In this document: positions 48,089 to 56,828 of the stretch, piece after piece
Numbering within the stretch: the first letter of the stretch is position 1
Layout of the letters: each line of letters opens with the position of its first letter
Source: Leptospira soteropolitanensis
Lineage (GTDB): Bacteria; Spirochaetota; Leptospiria; Leptospirales; Leptospiraceae
Assembly: GCF_026151655.1 (NCBI RefSeq)
Contig: NZ_JAMQPN010000004.1
Location: 186,001-250,000, forward strand
Reading direction: 5' to 3'
DNA: 64,000 bases
Made by a program: the position numbers and the translations under genes
Notes under the pieces: generated by a model
Seen by the model: the letters and a program-made list of their open reading frames with translations, nothing else
Database searches by the model: none
What the model was told of the DNA's origin: nothing

Positions 48089-48116
48089 TTGACCGAGAAA
48101 GGTGGTTCGATATTCT
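48089..48116 (+). promoter_or_regulatory. Promoter of tRNA-Lys/tRNA-Glu
   Basis: TTGACC (48089-48094), 16-bp spacer, TATTCT (48111-48116). The expected start is about 48123, six bases before tRNA-Lys. The -35 is identical to that proposed for the tRNA-Thr block. Confidence 0.6.
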
Positions 48117-48127
48117 TGGCTACAGAA

Positions 48128-48203
<76 letters not shown>

Positions 48204-48241
48204 AATGAGTTCCATTAACTCAAAGAACACGTTCTTCAAAC

Positions 48242-48316
48242 GGTGCCATCGTCTAATGGTTAGGACACAAGGTTTTCATCCTTGCAATCGGGGTTCAATT
48301 CCCCGTGGCACTACCA
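48242..48316 (+). tRNA. tRNA-Glu (anticodon TTC)
   Basis: Acceptor GGTGCCA/TGGCACT, anticodon stem CAAGG/CCTTG around TTTTCAT (anticodon TTC), T-loop GTTCAATTC, discriminator A followed by an encoded CCA (48314-48316). The last 22 bases overlap, on the opposite strand, the C-terminal codons of the TIGR02757-like gene. Confidence 0.95.
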
Positions 48317-49179
48317 AATACAAGACACACATCCTTTAAATAACAAACTTCGCAAATTCCTTTCTCATATTTTGCATTACATCTTTCGATGATCCCTACT
48401 CTAGTTAGATAGAAGTCGTATAACAAAGGATCTGTGGGACTAATTTCTTTAAAAAATTCTTTGATCAGATATGCCTCTTTCACTCCAAAACTTTTCCGAT
48501 CTGTAATACCTAAAATTCGAATCAATTTTTGGATATGGACATCCAATGGAAAGGGGATTTGATTAGGCTGTATCTTTTGGTAAAGTCCAAAGTCGGGATA
48601 GGATTTTCTTACCATCCAACGTAAAAATAGGGATAAACGTTTTTTGGGAGATTTTGCTTCTGGTTTTCCGATTAAAAATTGTAGACCATAGGATAAACTT
48701 CTTTTTCCCAATGTGGTTTTAAGTTCATCTTCCCAAAATTTTTGAAACTGTGAAATTGAGATTTCCTCTTCAAATTTTCCGTGGCAGTCAATGAGTTTGG
48801 ACTCAAAAAGAGGAGATTTCGTCTCTAAATTTCGGAGGACACGGGCTAAGGTTAAAAAGAAGATTTGGTTGTCTTTTTTGGTTTGGAACCTATAGACTCC
48901 TAGATTTTTTAGAAAGGAATCAAATGGTTCACCTTCTTTTCTTAAACTTTGGTAAGGTGAGGGTCCTAAGAATTCAAAGATTGGTTCTAAAAATCTTTGG
49001 ATACTTTTCACATTTCCATAGGCGTACAAACAGGAGATGAAAGACACCACTTCCATATCAAGAGGGTCCTTATATTTCTTCGGGAAACATATCGGGTCAG
49101 TTTCTAGATAATGGAGGTGTTCGTATTTTTTTCTTAAATCTTCTAACTTAGAATGAAAAAGTATTAAATCAATCGGCAT
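48295..49179 (-). CDS. TIGR02757/DUF2400-like protein with C-terminal 4-Cys cluster
   Basis: 294 residues beginning HYLETDPICFPKKYKDPLDMEVVSF and FISCLYAYGNVKSI, the pattern of the poorly known TIGR02757 family. The middle part (PLDVHIQKLIRILGI) resembles helix-hairpin-helix glycosylase folds. The C terminus has C-x8-C-x2-C-x5-C, close to the [4Fe-4S] loop of endonuclease III (C-x6-C-x2-C-x5-C). A DNA-repair-like or nucleic-acid-binding role is inference. It starts inside the last 11 bp of the HMG-CoA lyase gene, and its 3' end runs into tRNA-Glu. Confidence 0.75.
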   Translation of the reverse strand: MPIDLILFHSKLEDLRKKYEHLHYLETDPICFPKKYKDPLDMEVVSFISCLYAYGNVKSIQRFLEPIFEFLGPSPYQSLRKEGEPFDSFLKNLGVYRFQTKKDNQIFFLTLARVLRNLETKSPLFESKLIDCHGKFEEEISISQFQKFWEDELKTTLGKRSLSYGLQFLIGKPEAKSPKKRLSLFLRWMVRKSYPDFGLYQKIQPNQIPFPLDVHIQKLIRILGITDRKSFGVKEAYLIKEFFKEISPTDPLLYDFYLTRVGIIERCNAKYEKGICEVCYLKDVCLVFGSATGN

Positions 49180-50068
49180 TCTTCATTGCGATGTAGGTTC
49201 TTGACTCGAGTTTTCTTCCTATTTTTTCTTCCATAAACCGGCTGGCAGATAGGAGAGAATTCAATTCGATTCCTGTTTCAAATCCTTCTCTATGTAGGAA
49301 ATAAACTAAGTCTTCGGTGGCAACGTTTCCAGCGGCACCTTTGGCATAAGGACATCCACCGAGGCCTCCAGCCGAACTATCAAAACTACGAACTCCCATA
49401 AGGAGCGCCTGTTTGGTGTTTGCAATGGCCATCCCATAAGTATCGTGGAAATGTCCTGCAAAGTATGTTTTAGGGATCTTTTTCAAAAGAACTCCTAATA
49501 AAGTTTCCACTTCGGAAGGTACGGCAACTCCTATGGTTTCTCCAAGAGAAATTTCGTAGGCTCCTGCATCTAGCAGACGTTCAGCGATCTCAAGAGTTTT
49601 TTCCGGTTTAATTTTTCCTTCATAAGGACATGCAATCACGGTAGAGATATAACCGCGAACTTTCTTTCCATCTGATTTTGCCTGTGTGAAGATGGGTTTA
49701 AATAAATCCAAACTTTCCAAAACTGTCATATTGATATTTTTTTTGGTGAATGTCTCTGAAGTTGCCGTAAAAACAGCTACTTCAGAAAAACCAGCCAGTT
49801 TGGCTCCTTCGTAACCTTTTGCATTGGGTGTAAGAGCGGAAAATTGTATTTGGTTTTGAAACTTCGGAAGGACCAGGTTGGAAAGTTCAATGGCATCTCC
49901 CATTTGCGGGATTCGATCTTTCCTTACGAAGGAAGTAAGTTCTATATGTTTCACTCCGCTTTGTACTAGACGTGATACGAATTCGAATTTATCCTGAGTA
50001 GAGAGAATGGTTTTCTCGTTTTGCAGACCGTCTCTTGGACCTACTTCTGTGATTTTAATATGTTCCAA
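49169..50068 (-). CDS. mvaB: Hydroxymethylglutaryl-CoA lyase
   Basis: 299 residues of the HMGL/isopropylmalate synthase TIM-barrel type: VGPRDGLQNE at the N terminus, AGHFHDTYGMA metal-binding His residues, and SAGGLGGCPYAKGAAGN carrying the catalytic Cys loop. It cleaves HMG-CoA to acetoacetate and acetyl-CoA, the last step of leucine degradation. The start codon is TTG at 50068 with AAGGAG nine bases upstream. Its stop overlaps the TIGR02757-like start. Confidence 0.92.
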   Translation of the reverse strand: MEHIKITEVGPRDGLQNEKTILSTQDKFEFVSRLVQSGVKHIELTSFVRKDRIPQMGDAIELSNLVLPKFQNQIQFSALTPNAKGYEGAKLAGFSEVAVFTATSETFTKKNINMTVLESLDLFKPIFTQAKSDGKKVRGYISTVIACPYEGKIKPEKTLEIAERLLDAGAYEISLGETIGVAVPSEVETLLGVLLKKIPKTYFAGHFHDTYGMAIANTKQALLMGVRSFDSSAGGLGGCPYAKGAAGNVATEDLVYFLHREGFETGIELNSLLSASRFMEEKIGRKLESRTYIAMKNAD

Positions 50069-50139
50069 TTCTCCATTCTCCTTCTCTTTTAAATTTCTAT
50101 TAAAAATAAGAAACGCAATGATTTTATGGAGTGAATCCG

Positions 50140-50928
50140 ATGTTTACTCTTAAAAATATTTCTGTTCAGGTTCGTGGACGTTCCCTTTTGCAGAATATAA
50201 ATTTAGTGGCAAAATCAAATGAGATTACGGGACTCATTGGAAAATCAGGATCAGGCAAATCTACATTGTTTCGTTTGGCTTTAGGGCTTCTGGATCCAAT
50301 GGATGGTTATACTTGGAGTGGATCTCTTTTTTGGAAGGAGGAGAGTTTACCCAATAGAAAAAACCCAAAACTCCAACCGGTCTTTCAAGATCCTTTGGCG
50401 AGTTTCTCTCATCTGGGAACAATGAAAGAGTTATTACTTGAGCCGATCCGAATCAAAAAGGGATTTTTTTTATCAGAAGATATTAAAAGAAGGGAATGGA
50501 TGCGTATCGAAACATTATGCGAACGATTCGAATTGCAGAAGGAACTTTTAAATAAAACCAAACAAGAACTAAGTGGGGGGCAATTGCAAAGGTTTTCCAT
50601 ATTAAGAGCTTTACTGATGGAACCAGAATATTTACTATTAGATGAACCCGTTACAGCCCTTGATGTTCTTGTACAAAAAAAAATTGCAGAAGAACTCAAA
50701 CAAGTCAACCAAATGGAAAATTTGGGAATGTTTATAGTTTCCCATGACTTAGGTTTTTTATCCTATATGTGCGACCAAATTTTTGTACTGGATGGGAAGG
50801 GAATTGTGGAATTTGGCAAACCAAATGAAATTCTTTCTAATCCTAAATCAGAGCTGTTAAAAACTTTATTGGAAACAAGAAATCATTCGTTAGGTGGGGC
50901 TGTTTCTTCTTCAGAATCATCCAATTGA
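50140..50928 (+). CDS. Orphan Opp/Dpp-type ABC transporter ATPase
   Basis: 262 residues from ATG 50140 (GGAG eight bases upstream). An in-frame GTG at 50131 would add three residues. Walker A is GLIGKSGSGKST, the Q-loop is QDPLASF, the signature is LSGGQLQRFSILRAL, and Walker B is LLLDEPVTALD. The sequence type is that of peptide/nickel (Opp) ATPases. No permease or binding protein is adjacent, so partners must be elsewhere. Its last 46 bp overlap the convergent TPR gene. Confidence 0.85.
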   Translation: MFTLKNISVQVRGRSLLQNINLVAKSNEITGLIGKSGSGKSTLFRLALGLLDPMDGYTWSGSLFWKEESLPNRKNPKLQPVFQDPLASFSHLGTMKELLLEPIRIKKGFFLSEDIKRREWMRIETLCERFELQKELLNKTKQELSGGQLQRFSILRALLMEPEYLLLDEPVTALDVLVQKKIAEELKQVNQMENLGMFIVSHDLGFLSYMCDQIFVLDGKGIVEFGKPNEILSNPKSELLKTLLETRNHSLGGAVSSSESSN

Positions 50929-51899
50929 GTTCGTTTTGCTTCTGCAAATTTTTTCGCAATATCTCGTCTCCTTGCAATAACCTTTGAAGACACCGTCGCA
51001 AAAAAAGGATCATTCGTAAAACTTAACATCTTAGTGTATTCTTCTTCTGCTGTTTCATAATCTGTGACTTTTGAGGCAGTTTCTGCAAAATAATAATGGA
51101 ACTTTTTATCGTAAGGTTTTGGTTTCCCTTCGGCCGTTGTGAGAGTCGTACGATTAAATATTTTATAAGCGATATGAAAGTTTCCTTTTTCCATCTCAAG
51201 CCTTGCAAAACCTAATTTAACATTCGGACTTTCTTCTTCAATCTTCAGTGCTTTGTTTAAGTATAGAAGGGCCCTATTTTTTAAACCTGTGGCCAAATAA
51301 TGGTCAGCCAAACGAATCAGTGCTTCGGTATCATAGGGATTTTTTTCGACTGCCAGTTTGTAATTCATAATGGCGTAATATACCTGGCGTGTGATTTCAG
51401 AAAGAATCGCAATGTGTAGATAGGTTTTAAAGTAATCAGGCATTTCTGCTTTTGCATATTCAAATTCCACAAGAGCCTTTTCGTAATTCATTTCCAAAGA
51501 ATACAAACGTCCTAAATTATACCGGAAGGGAAAAAATTGCGGATCAAATCGAATCCCAGCTTCCAAACGTTTGATTACGTCTGCCCGCATGTTTGGTTTT
51601 CCTGAAAGTAAAAGTTCTATTGTATCGTTATTCCATTTTCCCGAATTGGTTATGGTTTCTGATCCATATATAAAATTTCCGTTGGATTTCGGTGGTTCGC
51701 CTTGAAAAAGTTTCCCACGAGCGAGGATAAAGTCATCCTTATGGTAAATAAAAGATCCATTGGGAAAATCGGAGGTATCAAATTCCTGATCTTTGCCCCA
51801 AAGGATCTCTGGATATTCCTGGTTCCCAATGAGTTTTTGTCCCCAAATCAGTGTGGGAAATAAAAACAGAAGTGCGAGAGTAAAGCTACGAAAGAACAT
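50883..51899 (-). CDS. Secreted TPR-repeat protein
   Basis: 338 residues from ATG 51899. MFFRSFTLALLFLFPTLIWGQ is a typical Sec signal peptide. A small N-terminal domain of unknown type follows, then about six tetratricopeptide repeats (from about residue 110 to 290). The acidic C terminus ends EEETAPPNE. It is expected to be a periplasmic or surface scaffold. A TTG 33 bp upstream is an alternative start but would precede the signal. Its start is only 8 bp from the divergent ccmA start. Confidence 0.75.
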   Translation of the reverse strand: MFFRSFTLALLFLFPTLIWGQKLIGNQEYPEILWGKDQEFDTSDFPNGSFIYHKDDFILARGKLFQGEPPKSNGNFIYGSETITNSGKWNNDTIELLLSGKPNMRADVIKRLEAGIRFDPQFFPFRYNLGRLYSLEMNYEKALVEFEYAKAEMPDYFKTYLHIAILSEITRQVYYAIMNYKLAVEKNPYDTEALIRLADHYLATGLKNRALLYLNKALKIEEESPNVKLGFARLEMEKGNFHIAYKIFNRTTLTTAEGKPKPYDKKFHYYFAETASKVTDYETAEEEYTKMLSFTNDPFFATVSSKVIARRRDIAKKFAEAKRTQLDDSEEETAPPNE

Positions 51900-51907
51900 G
51901 GTGTAGA

Positions 51908-52528
51908 ATGAACCAAACCCTTTTGGAAACAAAAGCGCTTACTATTAGTGTCGGCGAAAAAGTCTTACTGAAAGAGATCAATCTTTCTTTTTTTAAGACC
52001 GGTCTTGTGGCTGTGCTCGGTGAAAATGGTGCCGGGAAATCAACCCTTTTAAAGGAAATTTATCACCACTCACTATCCTCAGACAAATGGCATTGGAACC
52101 AAGGAAAAAGGAAAATTACATATCTTGGACATGAGCTTGGATTTTATTCTTCACTTAATTTGGAAGAAAATTTGGATTATTTTTCCAGGTTAGATGGAAT
52201 GCTCCCAGATCTACAAAAAAGAAAACAACTCCTTGAACTCTTTCGTTTACAGAAACGAATTTGGGATCCAATCCATACCTTTTCACGAGGTATGAAACAA
52301 AAAGTAGCAATCCTAAGGTCTTTGCTTTCTTCTGCTGAAGTTATTTTATTTGATGAACCGTATACGGGACTCGATGCCGATTCTTCTAAAGTATTAAGTG
52401 AGATTTTAAATGAGGTATCAAAAACGAAACTCATTTTAATCGTCCTTCACTCTATACCGAAAGAATTGCAGTGCAGTTCCCAAATCCAAATTGAGAAGGG
52501 AGCTGTGTTTGTTACTCACCTTACTTAA
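51908..52528 (+). CDS. ccmA: Cytochrome c maturation ABC ATPase CcmA
   Basis: 206 residues: Walker A GENGAGKSTL, signature FSRGMKQKVAIL (typical of CcmA-like small ATPases) and Walker B VILFDEPYTGLD. Because ccmB and ccmC follow, it is the ATPase of the CcmABCD haem-release complex. It has no clear Shine-Dalgarno sequence. Start sites of this gene and the divergent TPR gene are 8 bp apart, so each promoter must lie inside the other gene. Confidence 0.85.
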   Translation: MNQTLLETKALTISVGEKVLLKEINLSFFKTGLVAVLGENGAGKSTLLKEIYHHSLSSDKWHWNQGKRKITYLGHELGFYSSLNLEENLDYFSRLDGMLPDLQKRKQLLELFRLQKRIWDPIHTFSRGMKQKVAILRSLLSSAEVILFDEPYTGLDADSSKVLSEILNEVSKTKLILIVLHSIPKELQCSSQIQIEKGAVFVTHLT

Positions 52529-53165
52529 AAAAGAATTTTATCTAATTGGTCGTTCCCTAGGTGGAATCATCTCTCTTTTTACCCTAAGTGTATCAGTAGT
52601 TTTTATTTTTTACACATCCATTGAGGTTAATGAAATTTTGTCTGCAAGGAGTATACGCGGAATCAAGTGGGCAATTATTTTTTTACTTAACTTTGTGATT
52701 GTAAGCCAAAGTTTATGGGAAGAACGGGAATCAATGGGCTGGGAAGCCAGTCTATCTTTCGTCAGTCCCATTTCGCTGTATTTGACAAAATCTCTTGCCA
52801 TCTGGTTTTGTACGATTTTGGTAAATGGAGCTCTGGTGTTAGTTCTTTCTGTTTTTTTTCAAAACATGAGTATCGAAAGGTTTTGGGGAGAATGGCTTTT
52901 TGCAAACCTGGGAAGTGGCTCTTTGGTATTCCTCGGAGTTTCTCTTGGGCTCATTGCATTTGAAAGTCGCCTAAAAGAAATCATCATTCCTTTGTTACAA
53001 CTTCCTTTTTCCATTCCCTTGTTCCTCTTTGGATTAGAAGCAGAACACAGATACTGGCTCGAACCAGGGTTTTACCTACCATCTGTCGGTTTACTTTTGT
53101 TTTTTATGTTATTTTATGCTACGCTCGGTTCGGTGATGATAGAGATTCTAAGGAATGAGCATTAA
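52509..53165 (+). CDS. ccmB: Cytochrome c maturation membrane protein CcmB
   Basis: 218 residues with six transmembrane helices and ESMGWEASLSFVSPISLYLTK, a CcmB-type cytoplasmic loop. TTG 52509 is preferred: AAGGGAG lies six bases upstream. An upstream in-frame TTG at 52491 is also possible. Either way it overlaps ccmA by 20 or 38 bp. Confidence 0.83.
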   Translation: MLLTLLKKEFYLIGRSLGGIISLFTLSVSVVFIFYTSIEVNEILSARSIRGIKWAIIFLLNFVIVSQSLWEERESMGWEASLSFVSPISLYLTKSLAIWFCTILVNGALVLVLSVFFQNMSIERFWGEWLFANLGSGSLVFLGVSLGLIAFESRLKEIIIPLLQLPFSIPLFLFGLEAEHRYWLEPGFYLPSVGLLLFFMLFYATLGSVMIEILRNEH

Positions 53166-53216
53166 GATTTTGTTTTCTCCTCGAATTTCTTTCCCTATCT
53201 GAAAATCTGGAAAAAA

Positions 53217-53915
53217 ATGGAACGTAAGATTCGGATATTTCACCCTGTTTTCGACATAGGTTTTTATCTCGTCGTTTGTACGTCGCTCGTCACTGCTATC
53301 ATTACTTCGCTTGTGTATCCAAATGTCATTTTGGAACAGGGATTAAGTCATAGAATATTTTATCTACATGTACCTGTCGCCTGGGTGGCGTTATATGGGC
53401 CCATCCTTTCTTTTATTTGTTCTCTAATTTTTCTTTTTACGAGGAATTTACTTTGGGATAGGCTCGCATTTACTGCGAACCAACTTTCCTTTCTTTTTGC
53501 AGTGGGAGTTTTGTTTTCTGGACCCATTTGGGCTTATAGCGCTTGGGGAGTTCCTTGGGACAAAACGGACGCTAGGTTACAGTCTTTTTTTATTCTTTGT
53601 ATCTCCTTGGTCAGTTACTTTATTTTTCGGTATTTGGTTCCTTCCAAATCCAAAAAAGCCATTTTATCTGCCTATTTATCCGTTCTTTGTGCAGTCAGTG
53701 CCATCCTAACTTGGGGTGCCATCCGTTGGATTGAAAATCCAGGAAATCATCCAAGTAGTGTTTTAGGGAAGGGGGGGATGGATTCAGATATGAAACTGAG
53801 TATGTGGCTTGGAGTATTTGCCTTTCATTTTCTATTTCTAATTCTTTTTCTTGTTTCCAATCGCACAGAAAAAATCCAAGATATCAGATCCAAACTGAAA
53901 GCGGAATTAGATTGA
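53217..53915 (+). CDS. ccmC: Haem-handling protein CcmC
   Basis: 232 residues, six transmembrane helices. The first periplasmic loop has [14 protein letters not shown] with a candidate haem His, the tryptophan-rich [17 protein letters not shown] is present, and the last helices follow [11 protein letters not shown]. It binds haem at the outer face and passes it to CcmE. No CcmE, CcmF or CcmH gene is visible in the window. Confidence 0.88.
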   Translation: MERKIRIFHPVFDIGFYLVVCTSLVTAIITSLVYPNVILEQGLSHRIFYLHVPVAWVALYGPILSFICSLIFLFTRNLLWDRLAFTANQLSFLFAVGVLFSGPIWAYSAWGVPWDKTDARLQSFFILCISLVSYFIFRYLVPSKSKKAILSAYLSVLCAVSAILTWGAIRWIENPGNHPSSVLGKGGMDSDMKLSMWLGVFAFHFLFLILFLVSNRTEKIQDIRSKLKAELD

Positions 53916-53918
53916 AAC

Positions 53919-55046
53919 ATGGCAAATGAGGAATCTATACATAATATCCTGATTGTGGATGATGTTCCAGAAAATGTGGAACTTTTGAAATACCTTTTGC
54001 AACAAGAGGGTTTTAAAACCTATACTGCTTATTCGGCAGAAGAAGCACGTTTGGTTTTGTTGAACACTGCCATCGACACACTTTTGTTAGATGTAAATAT
54101 GCCCGTGCAAGATGGATTTTCCTTTTGTCGGGAACTTAGGACGATGGATCAGTTTAAACTTCTTCCTATCCTTTTTATCACTTCCATTGAACGTGAAGTT
54201 GGTTTTCAAGAAGCGATGAAAAATGGCGGAGACGATTTCATCAATAAACCCTTTAATAAAAGGGAACTCGTTGCAAAAATCCATTCTGTGATTCGTCTAA
54301 AAGACTTACAAGACGAGTTATACAGACAGAAAAGTAAATACGAAAAAGAACTTCAAACCGCAAGACGAGTCCAAGACCAACTCATTCCTGAAAAAAGTTT
54401 TATTTGGAACGGAATCAAAGCTCAAACTCTATTTCACCCATATTTACAAATTGGCGGTGACTTTGTTGATTCTTGGATCGAAGAAAAAAAACTACATATT
54501 GTGATTGCTGATTGTTCTGGTCATGGACCGAGTGCTGCCCTAATTGGAGCAATGTTTAAGATGCAATTGTTTAACTTAGTATCCACTATGGATCTTAGGG
54601 AGCGGGTGGCGCATCTGCGAAAAAATATGGAGTTGGTTCTTCCTGAAGATTATGCAATTACCTTTTGTTATGCGATTCTTGATCAGGATTTAAAACTTTC
54701 TTATGTCAATGGAGGTCATCCAGCTCCCCTTGTTTATATGGATGGCGAAACGAAGTTTTTAAAAGGTATGAGTCCTATGATTATGGGAATTAATTTCGCT
54801 GCTAATGATGAAGTGCAATCGGTGCAGTTAAAAACAGGATCTATGTTTTTTATGTATACCGATGGTGCAAGCGAAGCTATGAACCCAAATTCTGAATACA
54901 TTACGGAAGAGGGTATGAAATCAATTTTTCATGATTCCGTTACATCTGGAAAAGATATTTTGCAATCAGTTCAAAACAAAATTCTGGATTTTTGTGGATC
55001 TTCCACTCCGAGTGATGATATGGCTATGGTGTGTATACAATTATGA
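53919..55046 (+). CDS. Response regulator receiver fused to PP2C (SpoIIE/RsbU) phosphatase
   Basis: 375 residues. The receiver has VDD near residue 15, the phospho-acceptor Asp in [12 protein letters not shown] (about 55) and Lys in [11 protein letters not shown] coiled linker (residues about 128-150) leads to a SpoIIE-type phosphatase domain: [28 protein letters not shown] and [10 protein letters not shown] metal-binding Asp residues. It would dephosphorylate an anti-sigma antagonist or similar Ser/Thr target on receiver phosphorylation. It is four bases after ccmC and overlaps purC (ATGA). Confidence 0.88.
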   Translation: MANEESIHNILIVDDVPENVELLKYLLQQEGFKTYTAYSAEEARLVLLNTAIDTLLLDVNMPVQDGFSFCRELRTMDQFKLLPILFITSIEREVGFQEAMKNGGDDFINKPFNKRELVAKIHSVIRLKDLQDELYRQKSKYEKELQTARRVQDQLIPEKSFIWNGIKAQTLFHPYLQIGGDFVDSWIEEKKLHIVIADCSGHGPSAALIGAMFKMQLFNLVSTMDLRERVAHLRKNMELVLPEDYAITFCYAILDQDLKLSYVNGGHPAPLVYMDGETKFLKGMSPMIMGINFAANDEVQSVQLKTGSMFFMYTDGASEAMNPNSEYITEEGMKSIFHDSVTSGKDILQSVQNKILDFCGSSTPSDDMAMVCIQL

Positions 55047-55900
55047 TACCAAATCCCAGTTATAAGGGTAAAGTTAGAGACGTTTACGACTTAGGAGATT
55101 CACTTCTTCTTGTGGCAACCGATCGGATTTCTGCATTTGATGTTGTTTTTAATGAGCCGGTTCTTGATAAGGGTAAAATTCTAACTCGAATTTCCACGGC
55201 TTGGTTTCGTCAGTTTCCCAAAATTACGAACCATTTAATCACTGACGATGTTTCTAAATTTCCTCCTCCGTTTCAAAACGAAGATTCTTTAAAAGGAAGA
55301 TCAGTCCTCGTTAAAAAAGCAAAACGAATTGATTTTGAATGTGTGGTGCGAGGATATTTAACTGGATCGGCTTGGAAGGAATACAAAACAGAAGGGACGA
55401 TTGCTCATGTTCCCTATCCCAAGGGACTAGAAGAATCTTACCGATTTGAAACTCCCATTTTTACTCCAGCCCGGAAAAACGATTCTGGTCATGATGAAAA
55501 CGTGAGTGAATCGGTGATGGAAAAGGAAGTTGGCAAGGAACTCTTTTCCGAATTGAAAGAGATCTCTCTTTATCTCTACAACACGGCTCATAGTTTGATG
55601 GCCAAACAAGGAATCCTTCTCTGCGATACTAAATTCGAATTTGGACTGGTGGATGGAAAACCTGTTTTAATCGACGAAATCTTAACACCAGATTCCTCCC
55701 GGTATTGGGATGCCTCCACTTATGCACTCGGCAAAACTCCGGCTAGTTTTGATAAACAAATCCTCCGAAATTGGTTGGAATCTACTGATTGGGACAAAAA
55801 TCCACCTGCCCCGGCGTTACCCGAATTCTTGATCCTAGAACTACGTAAAAAATACTTGGAATTGGAAGATAAAATCACGTTATGTTTGTCGCAAAAATAA
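55043..55900 (+). CDS. purC: SAICAR synthetase
   Basis: 285 residues. ATG 55043 overlaps the previous stop (ATGA); the longer GTG frame start at 55031 is less likely. It has [25 protein letters not shown] at the N terminus, [12 protein letters not shown], and DTKFEFGL...[14 protein letters not shown]. It catalyses aspartate addition in purine synthesis. It is translationally coupled to the receiver-PP2C gene, an odd pairing, and overlaps purS. Confidence 0.95.
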   Translation: MIPNPSYKGKVRDVYDLGDSLLLVATDRISAFDVVFNEPVLDKGKILTRISTAWFRQFPKITNHLITDDVSKFPPPFQNEDSLKGRSVLVKKAKRIDFECVVRGYLTGSAWKEYKTEGTIAHVPYPKGLEESYRFETPIFTPARKNDSGHDENVSESVMEKEVGKELFSELKEISLYLYNTAHSLMAKQGILLCDTKFEFGLVDGKPVLIDEILTPDSSRYWDASTYALGKTPASFDKQILRNWLESTDWDKNPPAPALPEFLILELRKKYLELEDKITLCLSQK

Positions 55901-56130
55901 ATGTTACTCTCAAAGAATCGGTTCTTGACCCGCAAGGACAAACGGTTCTCCGCACCCTTCATGACCAAGGGAAAAATTCTGTAGCTGACTTAAGGGTCGG
56001 AAAATACATCGAAATGAAAATCGATGTAAAGTCCCAACCAGAAGCAGAGGCACTTGCTAAAGAAATTTGTGAATCGGTTCTTGTGAACCAAGTGATCGAG
56101 ACATATCGGTTGGTCGTGGAGAAAGTATGA
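55882..56130 (+). CDS. purS: FGAM synthase subunit PurS
   Basis: 82 residues, the small bridging subunit of the three-part PurLQS complex: [34 protein letters not shown]. It overlaps purC by 19 bp and purQ by 4 bp. The purL partner is not in the window. Confidence 0.93.
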   Translation: MFVAKINVTLKESVLDPQGQTVLRTLHDQGKNSVADLRVGKYIEMKIDVKSQPEAEALAKEICESVLVNQVIETYRLVVEKV

Positions 56131-56774
56131 AGGTACGGGTGGTTACCTTTCCTGGTTCTAATTGTGATAAGGATGTGGGATCGGTTCTAGAATCGGAATT
56201 TGGTGCTAAAGTAGAATACACTTGGTATAAAGAAACTTTCTCTGATACACCGGATCTTGTTGTATTGCCAGGTGGTTTTTCTTTTGGGGACTACCTACGC
56301 TGTGGGGCTATGGCCAAATTTTCAAGCGCTATGGAATCGGTTGTTGCTTACGCCAAAAAAGGTGGAAAGGTTTTGGGTGTTTGTAATGGATTTCAAATCC
56401 TGACTGAATCTGGGCTTCTTCCTGGTGCCTTACTCCATAACAGAACCTTAAAATATATTTGTAAAGATGTAGATCTCATTCCTGTATCCGAAAACAAAAT
56501 CGCCAAAGAAATACAGGGAAACCTTTCCATTCCGATTGCTCACGGAGAGGGAGCATACTTTGCAGATCCTGAAACTTTAGAACGATTAGAAAAAAATGGC
56601 CAAGTGGTCTTTCGTTATAAAGAAAACCCGAACGGATCTTTACATGATATTGCAGGGATTTGTAACGAACAAGGAAATGTTCTAGGAATGATGCCTCATC
56701 CAGAAAGGGCTGTAAATCCTTATACAGGAAAGATGGATGGAAAACTAATCCTCGAGGCTCTCTTAAAAAAATAA
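56127..56774 (+). CDS. purQ: FGAM synthase glutaminase subunit PurQ
   Basis: 215 residues, class I glutamine amidotransferase: VTFPGSNCDKDV, GGFSFGDYLRCGAMA, nucleophile Cys in LGVCNGFQIL, and His/Glu in MMPHPERA. It supplies ammonia to PurL. Its start overlaps the purS stop. Confidence 0.95.
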   Translation: MKVRVVTFPGSNCDKDVGSVLESEFGAKVEYTWYKETFSDTPDLVVLPGGFSFGDYLRCGAMAKFSSAMESVVAYAKKGGKVLGVCNGFQILTESGLLPGALLHNRTLKYICKDVDLIPVSENKIAKEIQGNLSIPIAHGEGAYFADPETLERLEKNGQVVFRYKENPNGSLHDIAGICNEQGNVLGMMPHPERAVNPYTGKMDGKLILEALLKK

Positions 56775-56828
56775 CATTCTTTTTAACCTTTTCTTGCTTT
56801 TTCGTCCAATTGAATTACAAGGGAAGGT

